NCBI GenBank assembly: GCA_038380795.1
Contig: CM076259.1
Location: 64,995,938 to 65,059,937 of the forward strand
DNA length: 64,000 nucleotides
From: Pyrocephalus nanus
Lineage: Eukaryota; Chordata; Aves; Passeriformes; Tyrannidae
Direction of reading: 5' to 3'
Below are positions 1 to 12,199 of this stretch, piece after piece. Within the stretch, counting starts at the first letter, position 1, and each line of letters begins with the position of its first letter. A program made the translations under genes and the position numbers. The notes beneath the pieces are model-generated. The model had not been told where the DNA came from. It did not search any database and worked only from the letters and a program-made list of their open reading frames with translations.

Positions 1-3000
1 CAGCAAAATAGTCAGAGACAGAACTGAGGACAAGTCTGCAAAAAAGTTAGAAACTGGTATAATTTGCATTGATATATGTATCAGAAATTTCACATATATG
101 TAAACTTTAAAAAAAACCCCCATACTTTCAGAATAGTTATAAATTACCAGCAACAATATATTATTAATGCATATAGGCAGCGAAATACAGCATGACATTT
201 CATTCTAATTCGGTTTTGCCTCCTGGGATATGAACTAAGTGGAACTTTAGCATATGACTACAAAATAGACATAGAAATTAGTGCTCATTCTTTCTGATAA
301 TCTTCTGATAATCTATGCAGATATCCCAACTGTTAACAAGATAACCTCTCAGTATCAAAAACAACTTATTCATGATACACATTTCATACTCCAGAAATAC
401 TCTTCATTGTTCTTAAAGGCTTATTTTTATAAACCTCAAAAAACAGCATGAGACTTTAGACAATCTATGAATCTTCAATAAAACTGTTAGTAGCTTAACA
501 TGTTATTCACTAAAAACAAAAAAAAATAGAATCATTGCATAATGCCATGTTTTTGTTAAGAAACATTTTCAAGGAAAACAATCTCAAAATACCCACAAAA
601 TGTTCATGGCTTTTTCTTTGGGGATCTAATTTAGATAAATCAAAACCACAGGAAGCATCAGGTATGATGGTAATTACTGGGGCTTTAAGCTTAGGTATTC
701 TTCTAAATACCATCTACAGTGAAATTCTGATCTTGTTAGGAGTGAATATTCCCAGATGAACTTGAGATAGAAATGTGGTACACCTATAAATAGTGTACCA
801 CATGCTTCCATAAAAGATGGTCACATTTCTAGATTATTTTGAAAATATAATACATAAACACAATAAAAGACACAAGAATCACAATTGAAGAACTTGGAAA
901 CCAAGAAAAATATTTAGCCTTTAGTATATTGTTAACTGTTTTGTTCAAGGGAAATAAATAATAGATTAAAAAAGAAATAGTAAAGATAAATGCGTTAATG
1001 TTTATCAGACAGCACAGTAATTGATTGCTTTTCCTCTCTTAGCTTATTCCAATAGCAAAGTAAAGCATGAAAGTTTGAATTGGCTTCATAATTTTACAGC
1101 GCTTTAAGCTACTATATTTTACCTACAAGTATGGCAGCTTGAAGACACATATATGGCCTTTACTTTGGCTCTAATGATGGAAAATGATTAATTAGGTATA
1201 GTAGTTTTATCACTTTTTGTGTTGTGCTCAACTCTAGCAATCATGAATTTTAGAAGTAAACATCCTAATTCATAAACAATTCACATTTATATTTATGTAA
1301 TTGCTAAAAGCCCATACCTTGGTTCTGCCACTAGAAACTCCTAATTCACTATTTTTTCATCACTGAGGAACATTTACTTTGTTTATTTATTTATTATTTC
1401 CATTTTATTTTAATTCAATATTTCTTTATTATCTTTAAAACCCTTCTTCAAATAATTTTGACCACTTTTAAATAAGTGACTTTATTTACTGTTAATAGAG
1501 GCTTTACTAAAATAAAAAAATAGAAAAGGAAAAAAATTAAATATTGATGATGTTCTATGAAATAAAATCTCTCACAGCCAGCAAAGATGTAATTTAGGTA
1601 TATGACTGAGATTTCCATTTGAGATCATTTTGCTTAAGCTGTTGCTTCAGATTTACTAACCATCATTTAAATTCAACTAAGACTCTTCAACTTGGTCACC
1701 TGATATAGGCAAAGGCAAAACAATTTGCTGCATCAAAATGGACAAATGAACAGAAATTTTAATGTACCAGTTAATGATCAGTGGAAATATTTTCAATCAG
1801 TAATATCTTATCTTTCTAATTTACATCATTTATGTTCACAAATTATTTATTACATCATCTTATTGTCTACGGACTGTCAAAAATAACAAAAAAACAAATC
1901 AAACAACAGAGGGAGAACAGAAAATAAATGACAGAAGGATTACATCTCTTTCACAAACTTCTACAAAAATGTGTGGTTTTCCATGATTTGTGTGAGGAAA
2001 GTCAAAGAAGTCATCTAATGGATTTCAGTTGCAAAGGAGCATTCAGTCTACAGGACCAGACAAGATCTAGTCCAAAGTGAAAAAAAAAAAAAAGAAAAAT
2101 AAATAATACAGCTGTCAGGTCCTCAGCATTACCCATTTTACTTAGAAGTTTGCACCACCTATTAAAGAAGATGGCTTAACTCAGCAGAAAGGCTCTGTGA
2201 TGTAGCAGCTCACCTAAACAAGCAAGACAAGCTTTTGAACAGAGTGATAAAGTAAAAGGATTGTTTTTTTTAAGTACTTTATGTTAATCAATAGTTACAG
2301 AAATAATGAACCAGCAATTTCATCAATATGACTATAACCAAACAGTTAACTGATTTCAAGACACTTTTACCTTGGGAAGTGCTCCAAAACTTGAACTAAA
2401 GTGAGAGGAACTTGCTAATTACACTTAATTCTGAAAGGTGACACCTTTTGTAAAACCTAATTGTGTTCCAGTGTTGAGATAGAAGATGAAAAGTGAGAAA
2501 TCAAAGAGATCAATGAATTTGTAATGATCTGCTGCTTTTTGTAGATCAGAAGGCTCCAAACATCCCTAAATCTTGGTTTAAAGGCATGTTGACCTATTAA
2601 TCAAGAAGGGTTAGCTGTCTCAGAATGTCACCTTTTTCAGCTGCTGATCTGGCAGAGAGAATACATAATAAACTCTTTCATCCTTGAGACTCACAGCAGG
2701 TAACTCATGGCTTAAAATGAATTTGTGGACCCAGAAAGCTTTTCTCCAGATTAAGGGACTTTTCTACCTTTACAACTAAATTCAGCCAGATATATTCTGG
2801 TTTTAGAGTAACCAATACAACTAAATACTGATTCCATGATTCATTGCTTTAAGATGTGATGTGTTGCTCTGTAGGGGACATCAGCTGACACTGTGTATCT
2901 TTGCTAATAGTAAAGCTCTACTGATAGCTCTTTACTGATGGATGCTTTACAGCTCTTCTTGCAGCAGGCAAACATTTTCTGTATGTGTAGAGAAGGCTCC

Positions 3001-3441
3001 ATGATTTCATAAATTTTAAGGCTTGCAGAACCTATGCTAAGGTGTATCCATGCCTGCCTTTAAAATAATTTCAGGGAAAAAAAGAGTAGACAGTAGTCAT
3101 CTGAATGGTACACAAAAGTACCATTAGTAACATGCATCAATAGTAACCATTATCAAAGTGCAATCATCTTGCTAGTAATTCAGGAACATCAGATTAGCTC
3201 ATTATCATATCAGAAATTCACATTTATTGGGTAAAGCAGCAATGAGTCTGTAACACTTAAATTAATGAGAATTTTCTCACACTTCCCATCATAATTATTG
3301 GTATTGACATTGTGTTCTTTGTGCTTACCTAATTTTAGAGAGAATGGAAGAGAACTATGTGATAAATGTTTTTTCCCCAGACCACTGCAGTAACTTTCAT
3401 AAATTAGCCTATTCGTAAAGGCAACTTTTAAAGAACAACTG

Positions 3442-3484
3442 AATAATAATAATGATAATAATAATATTAATAGTAATAATAATA
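3442..3484. repeat. Imperfect (AAT)n microsatellite
   Basis: About 43 bp of AAT units interrupted by GAT, ATT and AGT. Ordinary trinucleotide slippage repeat in intron DNA. Confidence 0.85.
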
Positions 3485-5010
3485 TCTCAAAGGAAGTCAA
3501 CTAGAGAGGCAGATTGAATTTTGAAGAGACTTGATTAAGCCTCCAACAAGGAAGTTCACTTTTTCTCTTTACTCAGAAAGATTCCTTCCATTTTAATTTT
3601 TTATACAACACACAGCTACAAGTGACATCAGTAATCTACACTAAGTGATGATCCCTCCTTACCCTGAGGACCATGTCTTTTGAGTTTACATTCTCTTTCA
3701 TTAATTCATCTTCTTTTAATTCTTTCACTGTTTCCAGAAACTAAATAAGTGCCTCTATCTCTTCTGTTCTACAAACCGAAATGCAAACTTATATCCCAAT
3801 ATATTCTTACGTTGTCACAATGTTTTCAGGAATATTACACAAAACCAGTATCAATATTTTCAACAAATACACGTCTACCAGACCTTTAGTTTTCTTCAGA
3901 AACTGCAAGTTTGCACATATCATATTTGCCAGATTTGACAACAAAGTCCATTGCTCAAAACACTTTGCCAGCATGTTTGTGGTCTTGTCTTATCTTTGGA
4001 GATACCTGCGACTGCAGCCAGTATTTGGAGCTCTAAGCTCTAACTTCTCAACATTTGGGAATGGGCAAGACAGGCAAAAATGTCTCAGGGGTGAAGATAA
4101 GAGCTGATGAGGATCCATTATGATGCAAATACAAAGCAGAGCTCAGTGTTTTTCTCCAGAAGAAAACCCACATAATTAAGACATTGCATACATATTTGAT
4201 TATAGAAAGATGATGCAATCAACTATGATGCTCAATTTGTGGCCTTTATGATTTCCTTTATTCACTGTAACTCCACAACAAAAAAGGGAAAAAGCTTGCA
4301 GGAGAAGAAAAAGTCCAGTTTTATCTTCTTTGAACCATCAGCAGAAATCTCAGAAACACAAACATTAGGTTTGACAGAAGTATAGCGATTAATCTGTGAA
4401 GTTATTAGAATAAGTGATTGCTTAAGTATCTATATCTTTTAAAGTCTGTTATCCTTTTATTTTAGAACTTCTTTGTACAAAATTACATAATAGAGCATCA
4501 TTATTTTTTTATCTTCACAACCCATTCCTCCATAGAGCTTGGTTCTGTCAAATCCTTGTGTGTGATTTTCAGTCCCTTTTTTGATGGTGGGCTGTCATGT
4601 CTTCTTAATATGGCCTTCTTCATCATTCTGTCATACACCCGAATTAGTTTTATTTTCATATTCCGTATCATTTAGCCTCTCCCTCATTTTATTTTCTTTT
4701 AGTAAATCAATTGAAAAGGAATCAATCCCCTAAACATTGAGGTCAGAGCCAGTTTCAGATAATTCAAAGTATCTAATTCATCAGCATAGGCCTGGTGCTG
4801 ACCTGTAAGAATCCCGGCCTCCTCTGGACCACATCATGGAAGCCAGACAGGGAACTCAAGGCACCTCAGAGAGATTAAGCAGCTCAGCGTTTCTTTTCCC
4901 TTTCTTCTTCAGATATCTCATCCTTGTTTCTTTCACCCTTCAAAGTCCATTTCAGTCACTGCACCTACTTCCACTCAATAAAGTAATAATATCCATAAAG
5001 TTTAAAACTA

Positions 5011-5622
5011 CCATAAAATATCTCGAATTGGAAAGGACCCATAAGGCTCCTTGCAGGACTACCTAAAACTAAAACAAAAATAAACCCTGTGGCTAAGCAT
5101 ATGATCCAGATGCTCCTTGAACTTTTCTCACTTCCCTGGGAAGCCTGCTGGAGTAACTCATCACCTTCCTGGTGAAGAACCTTTTTTGTAATTTCCAATT
5201 GGAATTTCCTCTGACTCAGCTTCATTCCATTTCTCATGTTCTGCCACTGGTCATCAGAGAGGAGATCAACTCCTCCCCCTGTGCTCCCTCTCCCCTTAAG
5301 GAAGCTGTAGACTGTGATGGGGTCACCACTCAGTCTTCTTTTCTCTAGACTGAACAAACCAAGTGACATCAGCTGCTCTTTGAAGTCACCCTCCTCTGGA
5401 CCTACTCTAACAGTGTGATGTCCCTACACTGTGGCTCCCAAAACTGCACACAGTACTGGGGTGAGGTCTCACCAACAGAGTAGAGCAGGACAAAAACCCC
5501 CCTTGAATGGCTGGCGATGCTTTGCCTGATGCACCCCCAAAAGTTGGCCCTTTGTTGCTGGGGCACTGATGACTCATATCCAACTTGCCACCAACCCAAA
5601 TCCCCACATCAAGATTAATCAA
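5011..5622 (-). mobile_element. CR1 LINE 3' fragment, reverse orientation
   Basis: A 5'-truncated copy of a CR1 non-LTR retrotransposon inserted on the minus strand. The 3' end lies at about 5011, where the plus strand reads CTCGAATTGGAAAGGACCC, the reverse of the CR1 tail. The minus-strand frame 5369-4965 contains the diagnostic SLEKRRLSGDPITVYSFLKG, seen in CR1 3' regions as [18 protein letters not shown]. Further upstream (5400-5620) the minus strand reads as the preceding CR1 3'-proximal region. The short open frames are decayed relics and not host genes. The diverged octamer tail suggests an old insertion. Confidence 0.85.
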
Positions 5623-6524
5623 GGTTAATATTAAAGGCTTATCTAAATTGCCTTGCTGCTTGCCCTCTGATAGGAGGAATCTTCGCTGTTGTTATTCTGT
5701 TCCAACCACATTACTTGAATAAATTGTTTATAACTCATGGTCAGTAGGCTGTATTTAACAACACATTTCAGATGCAATGTTTGATGTGGGAAGTTCCTCA
5801 AATCTTAACTACAGATATCTCAAAATGATCATAGGGTGGCTGTTTTTATTGTGTGCTTTCCACATGCATCTGCTATTACTGCCAAACTTGAAAACAAGTC
5901 AACACTTAGGACTATACATTGTGCATTTTTCTTCTTTCACTCCCTGCCTCTAAACTGTCCTTCCTTTTCTGCCTGCTTCTTTATCTTTTCACCTTGCCTT
6001 TCAGCTGAACTTCCTCTATTAATCTCTATTAATTTTTCTCATTTTATTGCTACTTTTTTTAGCTTTGTTTCTCTAGTAACCCTCAAAATTGAAACGGAAG
6101 GCACCACTCCTCAGAGAACTGAAAAGACAAAAGTTATCTCAGTTTGTTGAAAGAGTTTTATTAAATTTATCAGGGTGATAGTAAATAAAAGATGTTACTT
6201 TTGAACTGAGCATCCAAAAAAAAAAGTCCAGTTGAAATTATTTCCATATTTGTAATGAAAATTTTAAATTTGTGTTGAAAGTTCTTCACTTTTCATCCAA
6301 CCAGTTGTAGAACTGTAGCCTTACTAAAGTTATCATCATGGCTAGGCTTTGCAAACGAAGAACTTACTAAAGTATTTCTTTGTTTTATATGTAAGTGGCA
6401 ATTTTCGAATAATTCTGTACTACCTTTTCTGCCACCATAAGAGCCCTCCTTGGCCCTTATTTGAGTATCAGAAAGAACAAAAATGCAAAAGCACTCAGAT
6501 TTCTCATTGCAGCAGGATATCCCC

Positions 6525-6895
6525 CCACCACCCTGGAATGTGAACAAGACAATGCCTTATTTGCAAATGTATCAATGTGGGTTGAGGCGGCTCCAATCCC
6601 TGCCTGGCAATGTTGAAACCAGTCTGGCTTCAACCGTGAATTAAGATCCTGAATTAACATCCTGATGGTGAGGCAACCACCAGAGTCAGTCAATCACTTT
6701 ATACTGTAAAGGTCCAGTGGACTTTCATACTGTCAGGTTCTTGCAACAATGCCCTTCTTGGGGTGTATGAGTGGAGATTCCTCCTTTGGATGGGGATGCT
6801 TCTCAAGGTTGAGAGAAATAGAGATGCCCAAGAACATTGGTATCGGTGAGTTACATCAATCTCTAATCAATAATTATTTCTTTTTTCTAGTTTTA
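6525..6895. mobile_element. Possible avian ERV LTR fragment
   Basis: A stretch of higher GC than its surroundings, with sharp edges. It includes CAACAATGCCCTTCTTGGGG near 6746, GATGCTTCTCAAGGTTGAG near 6794, and an end near 6895 reading CAATAATTATTTCTTTTTTC. The order and wording resemble what I remember of avian ERVL-type LTRs, but no terminal repeat, primer site or target duplication could be established. It could instead be another unclassified interspersed repeat. A chance 78-aa minus-strand frame here (6457-6693) is not a gene. Confidence 0.4.
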
Positions 6896-7994
6896 ATATA
6901 AGAGTTTCAATAATGATTTAAATTTTATATTATAAATGACAGGCACAGAAAATGATAAAAATATATACATGGATCTCTAGAATGAGTGGAGAAACTAGAA
7001 ACTCCATGTTGACAATAAATTAGGATGGATTGTTATTAGTACAACAGCTTAAATGAAGGAAAATTACTATTTTAGCATTCTTCCTCCCTTTAAGGTATTT
7101 ACATTTTTATATTTAATTTTTATTTATATATGCTATAGCAATATAATAAAAAATGATGTTTACTTAATTTTGAATTTATTTAAATGTCAGCTACTTTTCC
7201 CTCTGAAATGCTTACTAGAAAGATCCTCCTACTTTCTCGATACCCTTTTTGATTGCTTGTTCATTACTACAATACATGATTGTTTTGTTCTTCCTTTTGC
7301 TATTCCTTCATGCAAAATATTACATCTGCAACCTGTTTAATTGAACATTAGATTAGACAAATGTAATGTTCAGGAGCTAACAAAAAGCTTAAGCACATTA
7401 CAACTTTAAAACTGTTTCAGACACCCAAACAATAAAAAGCAGCTGTGACATATACTTGACTTTCTCCCATTTCTTTGCAAGAAATAAAAATGTAAAAAAA
7501 AAATTGAAAGAAACTAAACCAAACTGGAAAACATTTTTCTGTACTTGATTTTACACCATTGTTTTGTTTTGATTTGTTTTAAATCAAAGAAAAGTGAAGA
7601 AAAATATATCACATACATACTTGTTACTGAAAGATGTAGAAAGTTAGGCTTTTTGCAGTAGATTAAATCTATTGCATTTTCTAAAGTTATTCTCTTAAAA
7701 AGCAGACAAAATATGTGAAGATCATTACTTTTTGGCAATAATTTTGAGTATTTTGTATTTCTTAATTTGTTACATATTCAGTATAAGCTATGGCTTGTAA
7801 TATGTTTTATTTGGATTTAAAAGGAGGATTCATTTTATCTAGGATAAGATTTTATAAACTTATACAGCAGATGTTCTACCAATTCCTACCTATCATGAAG
7901 TATCACATTTAAAAAACTATACAAATACTGGTTATGCATTGTCCTCTGCAAGCAGGCTTATAATATGTTCTCAGGAATGCAAAGTATGTATTAT

Positions 7995-8705
7995 CTAGCC
8001 TAAATCGTGAAATCTTTAACTAGAGGAGGTACTTTACTGGATCTGCTCCTGACAAATCTGGAGAGAGAAAAGAAAGAACCTGTGAAATATGTTGGCAAAC
8101 TTGGCTGCAGTGACCATGAGACAATGAAATTTAAGACAACACATCCTGAGAAAAGTTTGTAAAATGAGCATCAAATTACAAGCCTGGACTTCTGAAGTGA
8201 CTCCTGATGAAAGCCAAATGCAAGAAGGGAGTAGATGGAAAATGAAAAAAAACCCACACCTCCCAGTGGCAGGTTCTGTGGAAGGTTTAACTCACAATAG
8301 AGGAAGATGTCCTTAGGCTGCAGTTAAGTGAATTGGACATACATAAGTCCTTAGAGCAGAGCAGATAAGTTCAAGGTGCAATCCTAGAGTAAGATCTACA
8401 ATGTCACTGAAAGGCCACTCTCTCTTATCTTTAATAGATCAGATAATTGCAGGTTTGGAATTGACTGGAAAAGTCAATTTCCATGTCCATCCTCAAGAAG
8501 AAAGATGTAGGCACCTATAGACAAGTTTGACTCACTATCGTGGAGTAAATTTGCCTAGATGCCACATGCTGGATCACTAAAAACAGTGAGGATAATAAAA
8601 ACTGGAGCAAGTTAAGAAGAGAGGAACCTCTGCAAGTGATGATATTAAAATCTAACTGTGTATGACCTCAATGGTCTAATCTAACCTTGTATTTGATTCT
8701 GCTTT
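7995..8705 (+). mobile_element. CR1 LINE fragment, internally deleted, forward orientation
   Basis: At about 8009-8140 the plus strand translates as SLTRGGTLLDLLLTN and then GKLGCSDHETMKF. These are the last conserved blocks of the CR1 endonuclease domain (TRG..LLDLLLTN and LGCSDHE). Near 8190 it reads ATTACAAGCCTGGACTTCTG and near 8325 it encodes ELDIHKSL, both expected further into CR1 ORF2. Near 8485 it continues into the start of the RT domain (SILKKKDVGTYR-like). By 8664-8704 it has jumped to a CR1-like 3' end (ATGACCTCAATGGTCTAATC). The reverse-transcriptase core is therefore deleted. It has many stops, no target-site duplication was confirmed, and it is old. Confidence 0.75.
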
Positions 8706-11219
8706 GAGCAGAGAGGGATGAATCTATAATTTCTAGCATTTTAACAGCCACAGTAAAAATAAGCAGCTCTCTGTGCTTGTCCAGCCACGTGTCTAAAACA
8801 ATAACACTATTTAAAAAAAAAAAATCCAGAACACCCTTCACCTCATTTTATCTTATCAGTTCTACAAAACTCAACAGTTGACTTTTCCAGTTCTCTGAGA
8901 TTTGCACTTTTAGCTGCAGACCACTGAGAAGCAGAAAATTAAATGTAAAGGTGTCTGAAGATTTATTACAAAATCTAAATAGACTCTGGCTACTATTTCA
9001 TGGTCAGTCTTCTTATTAGGGTATTTTTCCAGATCAAGACTGATTTACATATACTGTAGAATTGAAATGACAAATGTGAAATTAAATTTCCTACTGAAAG
9101 ATGGGCATACAAATATGAACAGATGTATTAAAAATAGTGGGGGAACTGAATTAAACTTAAAATCTCAAACAACTTACATTTTCCTTTATTTCCTACTCTA
9201 CAAAATATGCAGTTTACCAAAATAATTAAAATAGGCAAAAAGTAAACAGATAAAAAAATGTTTATTTTGTACCATCCATATTAAACAGGTGAATGATACC
9301 AATTATTGAATATTTATATGTATCTAATAAGTATTTTTGTGTCATTTTACGAATGTAGATTCAGTCATTTATTTTGCTCTACTTTTTCACCTTATATGTG
9401 TTGAAAAATGGGAAAGGCAAAAACCAGCCAGGTAACTGCTAAGAAGGAACAATAAAATTCCCATTATTTCTGGGGGAAAAAAAAAAAAGAAAAGACTTAT
9501 TTCAGTGATATATAGGAATGTAAAACTGGACACAAATTAGAAGGCCTTAGATTATTATCCCTACAGTTTTCTTTGTGATGGTTGGCACCTTCAGGCAAAT
9601 CTTGTAGCTCTTGTAGGAACAGTATAAATGCAGGTGGATAGAAGGACTGAAGTTTAATGTTACCACATCTGTACTTGATATACCCATAAAAGAAAGATCT
9701 TGGCGATTTAGGTGAAAATAACATCAGACTACAGATCTCAGGGGTGCATAAGGTGCTAGATGCATAATACATTTAACAGTGGTAAAAAGCTTGGAACACA
9801 GAAGCTGGATCAGGTGCTAGGTTACTGGGTAGAAATTACTAAGGACCTAATGGAAAACCTGAATATACGCAGGTAAGAGAGGAACAGGAGAAATGGGAGT
9901 TCTTAGAAGACAGAAGAATAAAAACAAAGTTATAAGAATGAAAATTGCTTAAAGAAAAAGAGAAACATCTCTGCATCTATTAAAGCTACTAATCTGAAGT
10001 GGACTCCATTCTATGTGTGCTGCAAACTACCTAAATCAATCTGTTACTGCTTGTTAAGTGGAGTTATGTTACCATTTATTACAATTATTGGGACAATTTC
10101 AATATTTTAATGAAGGTTTCTGTCTCATTTTGCTTTTTGTCATTTGGACAATAACTCTGGTTTTCCGTCTTGCATATTGCACCTTTTTTTTTACTTATTT
10201 TTGTGGGAATATAGAATATCCAAACCTGTTGTTAAACAGGAATAGTCTCTGTCTCTATACTCACTTTGGGCAAAAGCAACTTCATAAGGTCCAAGTTGCC
10301 AAGATGATCTCATAGTATTCCTCTACATCAGAAAGTTAATTTATGAGTTCAGAAATCCATTGGCTGTTTTCCTGATTTTCTGCTGGGAAACCATAGTCCT
10401 GCTCTGAATTTTGTATCTCAGCAGAGAAACCAGAACAAAAGCAGGAAATAAAGCAGCCTTGGTTTGCGGCCTTATACAGTTCAGATGCAAAAATACTTGC
10501 TACCCTAAAAATTCCAAATTATTCTCTGTATTTTAATCTAAACTCTAAGATTTGATTTTTATTTACATTTGTTAAATCAAAGCCTATTGCTAAGACCAAA
10601 ATCTCACTGAAGAGTAATCATTTCAAACTCTAATTGTTATCTAAAACCAAGCATAGTTTCATATACACTGGCTTGCTTAAATACCAGGTAATCTTGTAGA
10701 ATTTTAGAAATAATAATGTAATTATATTTTTATATCAATAATTATCATTAAAAGTAAATATGATATTTTTCATATTGAAATTTCATATTGAAAGTTCATT
10801 GAAAGATACAGGTCATAGGAAGAAAGCCTTCAGTATTCCTCTATACGTGTCTGAGAAACTCTGTACAACAGACTTATCAGAGTGTCAGGATCTTAAACTA
10901 GAAATTACATTGTGTTCAGTGTACCTATACAGAATTTCATTTCAGAAATATCCATTCTCCTCATATATGAACAGAATCCCAGCAGGGAGAATTGTTTGTC
11001 ACACAATCAGTCTGCTAGTTGAGTGCTACTTGAACGTTTGAAATATGCACAAAAAACCCCTACCTTCAAACCCAAACCTTCAAATACACCATTTGCAGCA
11101 CTTATATTTGTGTTTAAAGCAAGATGGAAGCAGGTGTAAGGGGCAACAGAAAACACTGTTCTAATAAATACACGTACTCAAAACATTTACTTTTGTAACT
11201 TCCATATTTCATGCATATT

Positions 11220-11225
11220 TCCTAC
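11220..11225 (-). promoter_or_regulatory. KLHL1: 5' splice site of the KLHL1 exon
   Basis: On the minus strand the exon end reads CATAG|GTAGGA, a usable GT donor. Reading through it gives an immediate in-frame stop (AGG TAG), so the exon must end here. The donor interrupts an arginine codon after its second base, which fits continuation into the next BTB exon beginning with LVLSS in known KLHL1 proteins. Confidence 0.8.
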
Positions 11226-11408
11226 CTATGGGCAGGTATCTTGCGGTCCCCAGCAATCAGGATAACATCACAGAGCTGCTGCTGCTTCAGGTAGCTCTCC
11301 ATCTTTCTGAAGGTTTGCTCCGCATGGTGAACAGCCTGGTAGAATTCCTCGGAGCTACACGAATCCATGTCACAGTGGGGTGGCAAGGAGTGGCTGGCTC
11401 CTGACAGT
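11226..11408 (-). CDS. KLHL1: KLHL1 internal coding exon (start of BTB/POZ region)
   Basis: This is one 183-bp internal exon of kelch-like 1, a BTB/kelch-repeat protein that in mammals is neuronal, binds actin and is thought to act as a Cullin-3 adaptor. In sequence the exon runs from a TTTACAG acceptor to CATAG|GTAGGA. It opens with the last base of a codon, holds 60 full codons and ends with two bases of the next codon. The translation contains [19 protein letters not shown] followed by [20 protein letters not shown] and AHR. These are the hallmark residues just before and inside the first strand of the BTB domain. From memory, mammalian KLHL1 has nearly the same residues in this stretch, with IVGN where this has IAGD. 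The paralogues KLHL4 and KLHL5 differ more (for example [19 protein letters not shown] in KLHL5). The in-frame GTG/ATG codons inside or before it are not starts; the true start is in an upstream exon outside the window. It is probably coding exon 2 (inference). No frameshift or stop is seen. Confidence -1.
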
Positions 11409-11440
11409 CTGTAAACCACAAGAGAAACTCTACGTTGATA
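11409..11440 (-). promoter_or_regulatory. KLHL1: 3' splice site and branch-point candidate of the KLHL1 exon
   Basis: Read on the minus strand, the exon is preceded by a short interrupted pyrimidine stretch (TTTCTCTTGTGGTTTACAG). A TATCAAC motif (plus-strand 11434-11440) puts a candidate branch-point A about 27 nt from the AG. A second AG 8 nt inside the exon (CTGTCAG) would shift the frame and is not preferred. The polypyrimidine tract is weak, which is relevant because a large purine-rich RNA tract lies upstream. Confidence 0.75.
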
Positions 11441-12012
11441 AGATGTAACCAGGCTTCATCACAGGCTTCTAGAATCTGATAACATCCTTTTCTCTGTTCT
11501 CATCACTAGAAGTACAAATATCTTACTGTATTGGGAGAGAAATGGAAAAAGTAATCCTGTCTTTCCACTGTTTCTAAGAGTGCCTACTCTAGTTTACTTT
11601 CCCAAATTCACATTCATTTTACATCCTCTGAGAAAGAAAAATAAAATTCTAATTGACTTAATTTGTAATGAATTGGGATTATTTCCACAACAATAAATTA
11701 CATACCTACTTTTCAATTCAAAGGCTCATTAATACAAGGTAAATTTAGCCTGCAAAGATAATGATGTCTATATTAGGAAAAAAAGATAAATATTAACGAG
11801 CACATAAGAAATGTTGATTATTTATAGTAATAATACAACAGCTTAATTGCATAAAGTTTGAATTCAGTAAGTACTATATTTGCAGAATGATATTGAAAGA
11901 CCTACAAGAAAATGCAGTCTACATTCCTGGCGCTGGAAAAAAACTGAAAAGTGCACAAAGATAATAATTCTTAAAAATCAGCTATTAAAATTAAATGTAG
12001 TTATTAAAAAGC

Positions 12013-12031
12013 AAAAAAAAAAAAAAAAAAA
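12013..12031. repeat. Poly(A) run
   Basis: An uninterrupted A19 run, about 170 bp before the TTTC-rich tract. It may be a retroposon tail, but no element body is recognised beside it. Confidence 0.9.
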
Positions 12032-12199
12032 GATATATGCTTGTGATTTACTTTTGAATTATTTTTTGTCCAAAATTGTTCCATATAGTCTCCTACAGTC
12101 ATTGTATGAAGCTCAACAGGTTTAAGGGGGAAAGGCTACTCCAACTTTGAAAGTGACATGCAGATAATTTCACAGGGAACCAACACAGTTATTTTATCT

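Larger units (their letters stand above)
1..11219 (-). other. KLHL1: KLHL1 intron downstream of the exon (partial)
   Basis: Placed as intron because known KLHL1 genes have very long introns and the next BTB exon (starting LVLSSVSDYF in the family) is not found on the minus strand here. The DNA is AT-rich with only short chance reading frames. At 1-3440, 3485-5010, 5623-6520 and 8706-11219 I see no gene and no repeat I can name beyond short A or T runs. Confidence 0.65.

Noticed and set aside
3781..4107. 108-aa plus-strand frame
   Set aside because: No known motif and no flanking splice or promoter signals; length is within chance for this window.
4965..5369. 134-aa minus-strand open frame as a host gene
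   Set aside because: It is the reading frame of a CR1 3' fragment, recognised by SLEKRRLSGD.
11401..11422. GTG/ATG near the exon edge as a KLHL1 translation start
   Set aside because: The frame is open across the acceptor only by chance. The TTTACAG splice site and the family alignment show an internal exon.
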